Positions 7,245 to 14,812 of a stretch of 14,839 nt of DNA are shown piece by piece. The notes under the pieces were generated by a model. The model had not been told where the DNA came from. It did not search any database and was given only the letters and a program-made list of their open reading frames with translations. Position numbers and translations under genes: made by a program. Every line of letters begins with the position of its first letter. Within the stretch, counting starts at the first letter, position 1. The stretch is from Streptococcaceae bacterium (GTDB taxonomy: Bacteria > Bacillota > Bacilli > Lactobacillales > Streptococcaceae): NCBI GenBank assembly GCA_009779335.1, contig WREM01000008.1, forward strand, positions 1 to 14,839, read 5' to 3'.

Positions 7245-7599
7245 ATTCTATTTTTGAATGGTGCTTCCCTTGTGAAATTGCCACATCTTCAGTCATTGTT
7301 ACTATTTTTGTAAGATTATTTTTTGGTCTTATAGCATTACTATCATACCAGTAAGTCTTTGATGTCCCATTTTGAGTGACATATACTGTTCTGTTCATAT
7401 TCTTATTATCATTAGATAAAGAAGTTGTAGACGGTAGATTCTCTACTATTGATAGAATAAGATAAGTTATTATAGAAAATCCAATGAATACAATAAGTAC
7501 ATTAAATTTTGTTAAAAAAACAATAATCAAAACAAAAATTACTATTGCTAGTGGCTTGAACCATTTTGATTTATCCCATAATTCTTTGGTTTTCTTCAT
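7243..7599 (-). CDS. Small two-helix membrane protein with conserved C-terminal tail, unknown function
   Basis: A 118-aa protein. A charged N-terminus (about residues 1-15) is followed by two hydrophobic stretches, roughly 16-31 and 33-52, separated by Lys-Phe-Asn, so a membrane hairpin is likely. The remainder is a polar domain: TVYVTQNGTSKTYWY, a short linker, then VTMTEDVAISQGKHHSK. A tail of this type (TVYV..NG..K.YWY, then MTE..A...GK.HS) recurs, from memory, at the C-terminus of otherwise unrelated small proteins in lactic acid bacteria; it has no function I can name. An AAAGAG ribosome site lies about 10 bases before the ATG. The gene is downstream of the tuf terminator and has its own promoter-like sequence. 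Base composition is more AT-rich than its neighbours, suggesting an accessory gene. Confidence 0.75.
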   Translation of the reverse strand: MKKTKELWDKSKWFKPLAIVIFVLIIVFLTKFNVLIVFIGFSIITYLILSIVENLPSTTSLSNDNKNMNRTVYVTQNGTSKTYWYDSNAIRPKNNLTKIVTMTEDVAISQGKHHSKIE

Positions 7600-7629
7600 T
7601 TGACATTATCTCTTTCATCCCGTATTTTT

Positions 7630-7643
7630 ATTATATTTTATCA
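7630..7643 (-). promoter_or_regulatory. Probable promoter of the 118-aa membrane protein gene
   Basis: Two overlapping -10 boxes are seen on the minus strand: extended TGATAAAAT (7643-7635) and TATAAT (7635-7630). The sequence upstream is only AT-rich, with no clear -35 box. They sit between the tuf terminator and the gene. Confidence 0.45.
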
Positions 7644-7656
7644 TAATTTTTAATAT

Positions 7657-7684
7657 AAAAAAACAACCCTAAAGTTGTTTTTTT
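7657..7684 (-). terminator. Intrinsic terminator of tuf
   Basis: The minus strand gives an A7-CAAC arm, loop TTTAGG, and GTTG followed by seven T, an 11-base-pair repeat including the A/T tract (7657-7667 with 7674-7684). It lies five bases beyond the tuf stop codon. Confidence 0.8.
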
Positions 7685-7688
7685 ATTA

Positions 7689-8876
<1,188 letters not shown>

Positions 8877-8951
8877 TTTAAAATGTCTCCTTTTAAGAAA
8901 AAATATATTTTTAATTGATAGGCTGTGTAACACAACTTACCATTCTTAATT

Positions 8952-8980
8952 ATTATACTGAATTTCTTTTTATTATGCAA
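8952..8980 (-). promoter_or_regulatory. Strong promoter of tuf
   Basis: The minus strand has TTGCAT (8980-8975), 17 bases, then perfect TATAAT (8957-8952). The start point would be near 8945, giving a leader of about 70 bases. A near-consensus promoter suits the very high demand for EF-Tu. Confidence 0.88.
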
Positions 8981-9036
8981 GTTTTACCTTACTTTTTATG
9001 ATTTAATTTATAAAAATGCTCTTTTTGCTCTAAAAA

Positions 9037-9045
9037 TGGTAGAAT
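9037..9045 (+). promoter_or_regulatory. Extended -10 promoter of the two-miniprotein unit
   Basis: TGGTAGAAT fits the extended -10 pattern TGnTAnnnT. There is only a weak -35 (TGCTCT around 9017-9022). The start point would be about 27 bases before the ATG at 9080. It diverges from the tuf promoter. Confidence 0.55.
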
Positions 9046-9079
9046 AGACTTATCAATTTTTTATCATAAGGAGAGAAAA

Positions 9080-9238
9080 ATGGGTTTAACTTTCAAAAAA
9101 CGTGATGATTTTGAAAAAATAATGAAAAATCTGGGTGTTGCTACTCCATCGGATGAACAAAGCGATTCCAATGAAGAGAAGGTTGATCCATTTGCAAAAT
9201 TCTTGGAATCTTCTGAAAACAACAAAGAAAATCAATAA
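9080..9238 (+). CDS. 52-aa conserved miniprotein, unknown function
   Basis: A short frame starting MGLTFKKRDDFEKIMKNLG and ending with an acidic stretch and DPFAKFLES, 52 aa in all. TAAGGAG lies six bases before the ATG, an ideal ribosome site, and an extended -10 promoter precedes it, so expression is likely. The protein is soluble, highly charged, with a basic helix-like N-terminus and an acidic, probably disordered middle. It resembles, from memory, the small SPJ_0845-type family of streptococci, which has no known function. The next gene starts 23 bases downstream. Confidence 0.75.
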   Translation: MGLTFKKRDDFEKIMKNLGVATPSDEQSDSNEEKVDPFAKFLESSENNKENQ

Positions 9239-9261
9239 AAAATAGAAATACGAGGAATATC

Positions 9262-9378
9262 ATGGCTTATCAAAAGAAAGAAAAGAGTCCTTTTCAAAAA
9301 TTAGTTTTTATCATTGTCATCATCATGCTGATATTAATTGTCGGTGGTGCAGTATTCACAGCTCTTTCATACCTATAA
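9262..9378 (+). CDS. DUF4044-type single-pass membrane miniprotein
   Basis: A frame of 38 aa: MAYQKKEKSPFQKLV, then one hydrophobic helix of about 20 residues (FIIVIIMLILIVGGAVFTAL) ending at TALSYL. The pattern KK-FQK followed by a single helix with GG and a short end matches the DUF4044 family of Lactobacillales, as far as I can recall it. The positive N-terminus predicts Nin-Cout topology. CGAGGA lies close before the ATG. It is probably co-transcribed with the 52-aa gene and ends directly at a shared terminator. The function is unknown. Confidence 0.78.
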   Translation: MAYQKKEKSPFQKLVFIIVIIMLILIVGGAVFTALSYL

Positions 9379-9405
9379 AAAAACTTATCTTCGGATAAGT
9401 TTTTT
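9378..9405. terminator. Bidirectional terminator with C(UUCG)G tetraloop between DUF4044 gene and ileS
   Basis: The plus strand reads AAAAAACTTATC, TTCG, GATAAGTTTTTT: a perfect 12-base-pair stem with the very stable UUCG tetraloop closed by C-G on the plus-strand transcript. A/T runs on both sides let it serve ileS on the minus strand as well. Confidence 0.9.
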
Positions 9406-9408
9406 ATT

Positions 9409-12195
9409 TTATTCAAATCCTTCGGCTACTACTTGTGGGAAGTCTTTTTCAATGATTGCTGAACAAGGCTGACAGAAGGCTGATAGGTGTTCATGACTAT
9501 GTCGACCTACTGTAATATCGGTACGACGACAACGTTCACACACTTGCCCTTGAGCAGGTTCTACAAGTATTGCCACATCTTCAAATTTCATTGCCGATTC
9601 TGGTGCTTGTTCTTTTGAAATTTCAAGCTCAGAAACAATGAGAAGTTGGGCAATGTTCTCATCTAACTCTACCAAAAGTGTTCGCACAACCTCATTGGGA
9701 TAGAGGATGACTTTGGCTTCTAATGATTTACCAATGAGTTTGCCTTCACGAGCAGATTCCAATGTCTTAAGTACTTTATCTCGTAAATCCATGAATGATT
9801 CCCATTGATTCAATAAATCTTCTGTTCCAGCATATTGCTCAATCACAGGCATTTCTGATAGATAGGCAAAATCTTCTTTCTCATTTTCAAGATATGTCCA
9901 GACTTCTTCTGCTGTATGAGGTAAAATTGGAAGTAAGTATTTTGTCAATTTGACCAAAACTTCATACATAACGGTCTGCATAGAACGACGAGTAAATGAA
10001 TCCTCGGCATCAATATAAACTACATCTTTAGCAAAATCAAGATAGAAAGCAGATAAATCTTGTGTCAAGAAATTAATAATTTTTTTATAAACTGAGATGA
10101 AATCATAAGCCTCATAAGATGATTTAAGCTCTTTTGATAGTTCATTGAATTTAACCGTCATGTATTTGTCAACTGGACGAAGTGCTTCAAATTTAACTGC
10201 TTGAGTCTTTTTATCAAAATCAGAAGTATTAGCAATTAAGAAACGTAGAGTATTACGGATTTTACGATAAACTTCTGAAACTTGATTGAGAATATCCATA
10301 GAGACACGCACATCCGATTCTGTATCTACAGAGGCGACCCAAAGACGCAGAATATCAGCACCAAGTTTAGTTGTTACATCAGAAGGTACAATGACATTTC
10401 CGATAGATTTTGACATCTTGCGTCCTTGCCCATCCAATACAAAACCTTGCGAGATGACAGATTTATAAGGAGCAATGCCGTTGACTGCGACTGACGTTGT
10501 AATAGATGAATTGAACCACCCACGATATTGATCAGAACCCTCTAAAATCAAATCTGCAGGATATTCCAAGTAATCACGTTCATTTAAGACACCATTCCAC
10601 GATGTCCCTGAGTCAAACCAGACATCCATGATGTCTTTTTCTTTTGTGAATTGACCATTAGGCGATTGAGGATGACTGAAACCATCTGGCAATAAATCCT
10701 TAGCCTCACGTTCAAACCATACCTTTGAACCATGCTCAGCAAATAAATTCGCCACATGATTGATGGTCTCAGGAGTGATAATGGCTTCTCCATTTTCTGC
10801 ATAGAAAATCGGCAAAGGTACACCCCAAGCTCGTTGACGAGAAATAACCCAATCTCCACGGTCACGTACCATATTATATAAACGAGTTTTGCCCCACGGA
10901 ACAACCCAATTTACTTTTTCTACCTCATCCAAAATATTTTGGCGGAAATCGTCAATAGATGCAAACCATTGAGGTGTAGCACGAAAGATGACAGGCTTCT
11001 TTGTACGCCAATCATGAGGATAGGAGTGCGTGAAGAATTCCAATTTGAGTAACGCATTGTTAGCCTCTAAAAGCTCTGTGGATTTTTTATTTCCTTCATC
11101 ATAGAACAAACCTTCAAATTCTGGAGCTTCATCTGTATAATACCCACGATCATCAATAGGAGAAAGGACATCCAATTTATACTTGCGACTAGCAAAATAA
11201 TCATCTTCTCCGTGGCCAGGTGCCACATGGACAAGACCTGCCCCTGATTCAAGGGTCACATAATCTGCATTCATCACCAAGGTCTCACGATCATAGAAGG
11301 GATGATGAGCAACCATCCCATCAAGTTCAGAACCCTTAAGACTTTGACTTACTTTATAACTTTCCCACTCTAATTTTTCTGCTACTTTTTCAAGCATTTC
11401 TGAAGCAATGATAAATTTGCGATCATTGACTTCAACCAGAGAGTAGTCAAAATCAGGATGTGTGAAAATCCCTAGATTAGAAGGAATTGTCCAAGGTGTT
11501 GTTGTCCAGATGACAAACTCAACATCGTCAGGTAATTTTCCTTTAGTATCTTTAGCTTTGAAAGCGACATAAATAGAAGCTGAACGCACATCTTGGTATT
11601 CAATCTCTGCTTCAGCAAGTGAAGACTCTGATGATGGAGACCAATAAATCGGCTTTTGACCTTTGTAAATGTACCCTTTTTCAGCCATTTTCCCAAAAAC
11701 ACGAATTTGTGACGCTTCATATTCAGGGTGCAACGTCAGATAAGGTCTCTCCCAATCTGCCAATATCCCTAAAGATTTGAAATCTGAACGTTGCATATCC
11801 ACTTGTGTCAAGGCATACTTACGACATTCTTCAAGATAGTCTGTCAATTCCATCTCTTTACGCTTCATCCCTGCCTTTGCAAGTTGTTGTTCAATAGGAA
11901 GACCATGAGTATCCCAACCCGGAACGTAGGGTGCACGAAAACCTGACATTGATTTATACCGAACGATAATGTCTTTTGATATTTTATTAAGTGAATGACC
12001 CAAATGGATATTCCCATTGGCATAAGGCGGTCCATCGTGAAGCATAAATGACGGTTTGCCTTCATTCAATTTTTGACGCTTTTCATAAAGGTTATTGTCT
12101 GCCCATCCTGATTGCCATCCTGATTCTTTATTAGGAAGACCTGCACGCATAGGAAATTCTGTTTGACCTAGATTAAGTGTATCTTTGATTTTCAT
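9409..12195 (-). CDS. ileS: Isoleucyl-tRNA synthetase
   Basis: Class I synthetase charging tRNA-Ile. It is full length at 928 aa. The HIGH-type motif HLGH is at 64-67 in DGPPYANGNIHLGHSLNK, and the KMSKS loop is at 593-597. The CP1 editing domain carries TTTPWTIPSN (231-240), which hydrolyses mis-made Val-tRNA-Ile. The C-terminal zinc site has Cys886, Cys889, Cys908 and Cys911. This zinc-tailed bacterial form is the mupirocin-sensitive type in known cases; that is family knowledge, not shown here. AAGGA stands six bases before the ATG. The gene follows divIVA but is governed by a T-box leader. It ends at the shared UUCG terminator. Confidence 0.98.
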   Translation of the reverse strand: MKIKDTLNLGQTEFPMRAGLPNKESGWQSGWADNNLYEKRQKLNEGKPSFMLHDGPPYANGNIHLGHSLNKISKDIIVRYKSMSGFRAPYVPGWDTHGLPIEQQLAKAGMKRKEMELTDYLEECRKYALTQVDMQRSDFKSLGILADWERPYLTLHPEYEASQIRVFGKMAEKGYIYKGQKPIYWSPSSESSLAEAEIEYQDVRSASIYVAFKAKDTKGKLPDDVEFVIWTTTPWTIPSNLGIFTHPDFDYSLVEVNDRKFIIASEMLEKVAEKLEWESYKVSQSLKGSELDGMVAHHPFYDRETLVMNADYVTLESGAGLVHVAPGHGEDDYFASRKYKLDVLSPIDDRGYYTDEAPEFEGLFYDEGNKKSTELLEANNALLKLEFFTHSYPHDWRTKKPVIFRATPQWFASIDDFRQNILDEVEKVNWVVPWGKTRLYNMVRDRGDWVISRQRAWGVPLPIFYAENGEAIITPETINHVANLFAEHGSKVWFEREAKDLLPDGFSHPQSPNGQFTKEKDIMDVWFDSGTSWNGVLNERDYLEYPADLILEGSDQYRGWFNSSITTSVAVNGIAPYKSVISQGFVLDGQGRKMSKSIGNVIVPSDVTTKLGADILRLWVASVDTESDVRVSMDILNQVSEVYRKIRNTLRFLIANTSDFDKKTQAVKFEALRPVDKYMTVKFNELSKELKSSYEAYDFISVYKKIINFLTQDLSAFYLDFAKDVVYIDAEDSFTRRSMQTVMYEVLVKLTKYLLPILPHTAEEVWTYLENEKEDFAYLSEMPVIEQYAGTEDLLNQWESFMDLRDKVLKTLESAREGKLIGKSLEAKVILYPNEVVRTLLVELDENIAQLLIVSELEISKEQAPESAMKFEDVAILVEPAQGQVCERCRRTDITVGRHSHEHLSAFCQPCSAIIEKDFPQVVAEGFE

Positions 12196-12225
12196 GATTG
12201 TTCCTTCTTTGTATTTTTATGTAAT

Positions 12226-12275
12226 AAAAAAGTCATACCTCATCTCTCGCTAAGGACGAAAGACCGTGGTACCAC
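12226..12275 (-). terminator. Rho-independent terminator of the T-box leader
   Basis: GTGGTACC (12275-12268) pairs with GGTATGAC (12239-12232) with one mismatch, and TCTTTCG pairs with CGAGAGA inside, followed by six T. Its 5' arm uses the GGUACC of the T-box, and its loop holds the CCUU needed by the antiterminator, so the two folds exclude each other. Confidence 0.82.
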
Positions 12276-12420
12276 CTTAATTTATGATGTTATTTCATCA
12301 TCTCAACAGACGTAAGGAGTCCCTCCCTTTGAACTGACTAGCTTCAATTCAATTTTTCTATTCAGTTGATAAAATTGAAAAACAGGGATTGCAGGGCTCT
12401 CATCCTCCCCTACTTGCTGT
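12226..12420 (-). promoter_or_regulatory. T-box leader (tRNA-Ile sensing) of ileS
   Basis: The minus strand carries the diagnostic T-box AAGGTGGTACCACGG (12278-12264). The antiterminator folds as AAGG with CCTT (12255-12252) and ACGG with TCGT, leaving the UGGUACC bulge, whose UGGU can pair with the ACCA end of uncharged tRNA. Upstream, ACAG (12420-12417) pairs with CTGT (12385-12382), and AGGG (12411-12408) with CCCT (12396-12393). The internal loop between these holds ATC (12389-12387), an isoleucine codon in the specifier position. Stem I is unusually short. Uncharged tRNA-Ile should favour antitermination and raise ileS expression. I see no clear promoter; it may lie near 12420-12450 or in the end of divIVA, or the leader may be read through from the division genes. 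Confidence 0.9.
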
Positions 12421-12450
12421 AAATATGTTTATCATTTCTTGTTCTGAATA

Positions 12451-13212
12451 TTAGTTTTCTTCTGCAGAAGAATCAACATTAAAATTCACTTGGAGTTTTG
12501 TTGCTTCATCTGGTGTTCCTTCAGATGCTACTTGAGATTGAACATCCTCAGTTTCAACAGGATTAGGTTCTGATGCAGCTTCTTCTACTAGAGGTGTATC
12601 GTTCTGTGGTGCTTCCACTGTCTGACCTGGTTCCAAAACATTAGTTGATGGAGCACTTTCGTGCTTGCTCATAATTTCTTGTAATTTTTCTTCAGAATTG
12701 ATTCTTGTTACTTCAGAAGGTTTGAGTAAGTCTTCCCAATCCTTAGAAGCTAAGTTAGCACGTTGAGATTCAAATAATCCACTTAATTTTTGGTGATAAA
12801 GACGTGTTTCTCTTTTTAGTTCATCACTGTCATGAATAACGTTGTGAAGATCTTCAGATGCTTGATTAAGTATGGTTTCTGCTTCTTTTTTTGCAGATTC
12901 AATAATCAGTTGGCTCTTTTGGCTCGCTTCAGCAATAATTGATCCAGATTCATTTTGAGCTTGTGATTTCAAATTATCTGCTGCATCCTGTGCAACCACG
13001 ATTGATTTATTAAGCGAATCTTTCATTTCATCAAAATATTGAACACGTTCACGAAGACTTTTTAATTCTATTTCTTGATTTTTAATTTTTTGACTGAATT
13101 CATCATAATCTTGAACGACAATATCTAAAAAATCATCTATGGCATCTTTATCATACCCGCGCATTTTAGTTTCAAATTTTTTGTTTTGCACATCTAGACT
13201 GTTTAATGGCAT
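12451..13212 (-). CDS. divIVA: DivIVA, cell-division/polar scaffold protein
   Basis: Peripheral membrane coiled-coil protein that gathers at septa and poles and, in streptococci, guides septal and peripheral wall synthesis. The 253-aa product has the N-terminal lipid-binding domain MPLNSLDVQNKKFETKMRGYDKDAIDDFLD, then long coiled-coil regions (about 34-160) with heptad-like spacing. A WEDLLKP motif follows, and last comes a disordered acidic, Pro/Thr/Glu-rich tail. It aligns without gaps to B. subtilis DivIVA over the first 20 residues: Arg18 is kept, but position 17 is Met instead of the membrane-inserting Phe. The frame reaches 13254, but AAGGAG six bases before the ATG at 13210-13212 and the universal MPL start decide the shorter form. 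It is preceded by yggT with a 53-base gap. The ylmH gene usual between them is missing. Confidence 0.95.
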   Translation of the reverse strand: MPLNSLDVQNKKFETKMRGYDKDAIDDFLDIVVQDYDEFSQKIKNQEIELKSLRERVQYFDEMKDSLNKSIVVAQDAADNLKSQAQNESGSIIAEASQKSQLIIESAKKEAETILNQASEDLHNVIHDSDELKRETRLYHQKLSGLFESQRANLASKDWEDLLKPSEVTRINSEEKLQEIMSKHESAPSTNVLEPGQTVEAPQNDTPLVEEAASEPNPVETEDVQSQVASEGTPDEATKLQVNFNVDSSAEEN

Positions 13213-13265
13213 AATTTTCTCCTTTTTCATATCCTGTTTCAAGAATATAATCAACTTTTTTATTT

Positions 13266-13514
13266 TTAACCTACAATTAAAATAATAAACCTTTGAATAA
13301 ATTGTAACGATATGACAGCTATGACTACTGTAAAGTCAAGGCCCCCAATGGCAAGCGGTAAACGGTCAAATATACTTAAATAAGGACGGGATATCTTTGT
13401 AATCATTTGTCCAATTTGACTATTTCTTATCGATGGTACCCAACTCATTAGTGCATATATAATAAGTATTCCCGTATATACATTGATGAGTTGATAAATG
13501 ATATTTATTATCAT
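13266..13514 (-). CDS. ylmG: YggT/YlmG family membrane protein
   Basis: An 82-aa integral membrane protein with two hydrophobic helices (about residues 2-24 and 57-80) around a polar loop containing the family segment ISRPYLSIFDRLP. It is the short, single-copy form. Family members sit in division clusters of Firmicutes and cyanobacteria and in chloroplasts, where they affect nucleoid or division organisation; the molecular role is unclear. The ATG overlaps the sepF stop codon (TAATG), implying translational coupling with sepF. Confidence 0.92.
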   Translation of the reverse strand: MIINIIYQLINVYTGILIIYALMSWVPSIRNSQIGQMITKISRPYLSIFDRLPLAIGGLDFTVVIAVISLQFIQRFIILIVG

Positions 13515-14116
13515 TATCGTGCCAAATCAAATTGATCAAATGATTGATTTGCCAAGATGCTCAATTCCTTTTCCGCATCAACAACAACGTTTGCAGGTGT
13601 CATAAGGAAAATTTGCCCTCCAACATTTTGAATGTCTCCATCTACAGTGAAAGCGACTCCTGTCATGAAATCAATTGAGCGACGTGCAGTGTCATCAGAC
13701 ATAAACTTAAAGTTAATGAGTACAGATTCACCATTGCGTACAATTCGACCAACATCCATAATATCAGCATATGCCTTAGGCTCTTTAATAGCAATTGTTG
13801 GAGCGATTTTAGAAGGTACAGATAGAGCTTTAGAAGCATTAACTACTGGTTGTTGTACTGGTGTTCGTTTGGGTTGAACAACTTGTTTTTGCATTCTTGA
13901 TTGTATTTGTTCACGTTCAGTATTATTATTTTCTACTGTTTGAACATGATTCTCTTCTCTTACCTCTTGATTTCTTGAACTACGAGAAGGAGTTTGTACG
14001 GGCTTCTCTTCCTGAGGTTGAGGGGGAAGTGAGGGTTGATTCATAACCTCTACTTCGTCCTCATCATCTTCAATAAAGTAATTACGTATTCTTTCGATTT
14101 GGTCTTTTAAAGCCAT
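13514..14116 (-). CDS. sepF: SepF, FtsZ membrane anchor
   Basis: Early division protein that bundles FtsZ filaments and tethers them to the membrane. The 200-aa product has an N-terminal amphipathic membrane-binding helix (MALKDQIERIRNYF), then a long Gln/Pro/Glu-rich low-complexity linker (about 17-110). The C-terminal SepF core (about 113-190) contains DVGRIVRNGESVLINF, RRSIDFMTG and the GDIQNVGGQIFLMTP turn used for dimer and polymer contacts. AGGAG lies six bases before the ATG. It lies 34 bases downstream of yggS and overlaps yggT by one base, in the order ftsZ-yggS-sepF-yggT typical of Firmicutes. Confidence 0.95.
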   Translation of the reverse strand: MALKDQIERIRNYFIEDDEDEVEVMNQPSLPPQPQEEKPVQTPSRSSRNQEVREENHVQTVENNNTEREQIQSRMQKQVVQPKRTPVQQPVVNASKALSVPSKIAPTIAIKEPKAYADIMDVGRIVRNGESVLINFKFMSDDTARRSIDFMTGVAFTVDGDIQNVGGQIFLMTPANVVVDAEKELSILANQSFDQFDLAR

Positions 14117-14133
14117 TTCTTTCTCCTGTATTT

Positions 14134-14149
14134 CAAGATTTCAATCTTG
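14134..14149 (-). repeat. Intercistronic inverted repeat between yggS and sepF
   Basis: The minus strand reads CAAGATTGAAATCTTG, a perfect palindrome that can form a six-base-pair stem with a TGAA loop. It begins two bases after the yggS stop and ends a few bases before the sepF ribosome site. It is not followed by a T run, so it is unlikely to be a true terminator. It could affect mRNA processing or sepF translation. Confidence 0.5.
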
Positions 14150-14150
14150 T

Positions 14151-14810
14151 TTATTTGAAAAAATTTCTACCTATCCTAACAAATGTTGAACCCTCTTGGA
14201 TTGCTTCAATATAGTCACGACTCATCCCCATACTCAATTCAGTACAAGGAATGTTGGTAATGTTTTTCTTTGCAATCTCTTCTTGCAATTGTTTTAGAGT
14301 TTTAAATATTTTGTGCAACTGTTCAGGTTCTGCATCAATTGGGGCCATAGTCATTAACCCAACAATCCTTATTTTTTCGAATTTAGAAAACTGGGGTAAT
14401 AATTCTCTGACTTCTTCTATTGAGAAGCCCTGTTTACTTGCTTCACCTGAAACATTTATTTCTATAAAACATTTGATAGGGTGTGTCGCTCGCTTTTCAA
14501 TTTCTTCAGCAAGCTTTAGTGAATCCAAAGCATGAAAGTAGTCAACAAGATCGATGATTTCCTTCACTTTTCTTCTTTGTAAATTTCCTATAAAATGCCA
14601 TGTTAATCGTTCTTCTTCTAACTCATGATACTTTTTTAGAAAGGAGTCTACTCTATTTTCTGCAATATGACAGATCCCTGCATCGATGATTTCTTTTGTT
14701 TGTTTTGTATCAACTGATTTGGTAACTGCAATAACTGAGAGTTTTTGAGATGCTGATTTTGCTTTGGTTATATTATGCAAAATTTCCTTTACATTTTCAT
14801 GAATCGTCAT
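14151..14810 (-). CDS. yggS: YggS family PLP homeostasis protein
   Basis: PLP-carrying protein of the alanine-racemase-like TIM barrel fold (PLPHP, YlmE in B. subtilis). It has no clear enzyme activity; it buffers vitamin B6 and affects amino-acid balance. The 219-aa length is typical. VIAVTKS carries the PLP lysine Lys31, and AENRV, WHFIGNLQRRK, EINVSGEASKQGF, GLMTMAP, ELSMGMSRD and the C-terminal RIGRNFF are family hallmarks. There is no convincing ribosome site before the ATG. The stop codon of the preceding gene (apparently ftsZ) lies two bases upstream, so translation is probably coupled. Confidence 0.96.
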   Translation of the reverse strand: MTIHENVKEILHNITKAKSASQKLSVIAVTKSVDTKQTKEIIDAGICHIAENRVDSFLKKYHELEEERLTWHFIGNLQRRKVKEIIDLVDYFHALDSLKLAEEIEKRATHPIKCFIEINVSGEASKQGFSIEEVRELLPQFSKFEKIRIVGLMTMAPIDAEPEQLHKIFKTLKQLQEEIAKKNITNIPCTELSMGMSRDYIEAIQEGSTFVRIGRNFFK

Positions 14811-14812
14811 TT

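Noticed and set aside
8921..8934. TTGTGTTACACAG in the tuf leader as a second Rex-like site
   Set aside because: The half sites are too close (three bases instead of eight) and it fits an RNA hairpin better.
10286..12065. Short frames within ileS on both strands
   Set aside because: ileS is complete and uninterrupted here, and none of these frames has a ribosome site or recognisable product.
13213..13254. Longer start of divIVA, and a promoter-like TTGATT-17-TATGAA just before it
   Set aside because: The family starts MPL and the ribosome site is inside the extension; the -10-like box would place the start point in the ribosome site.
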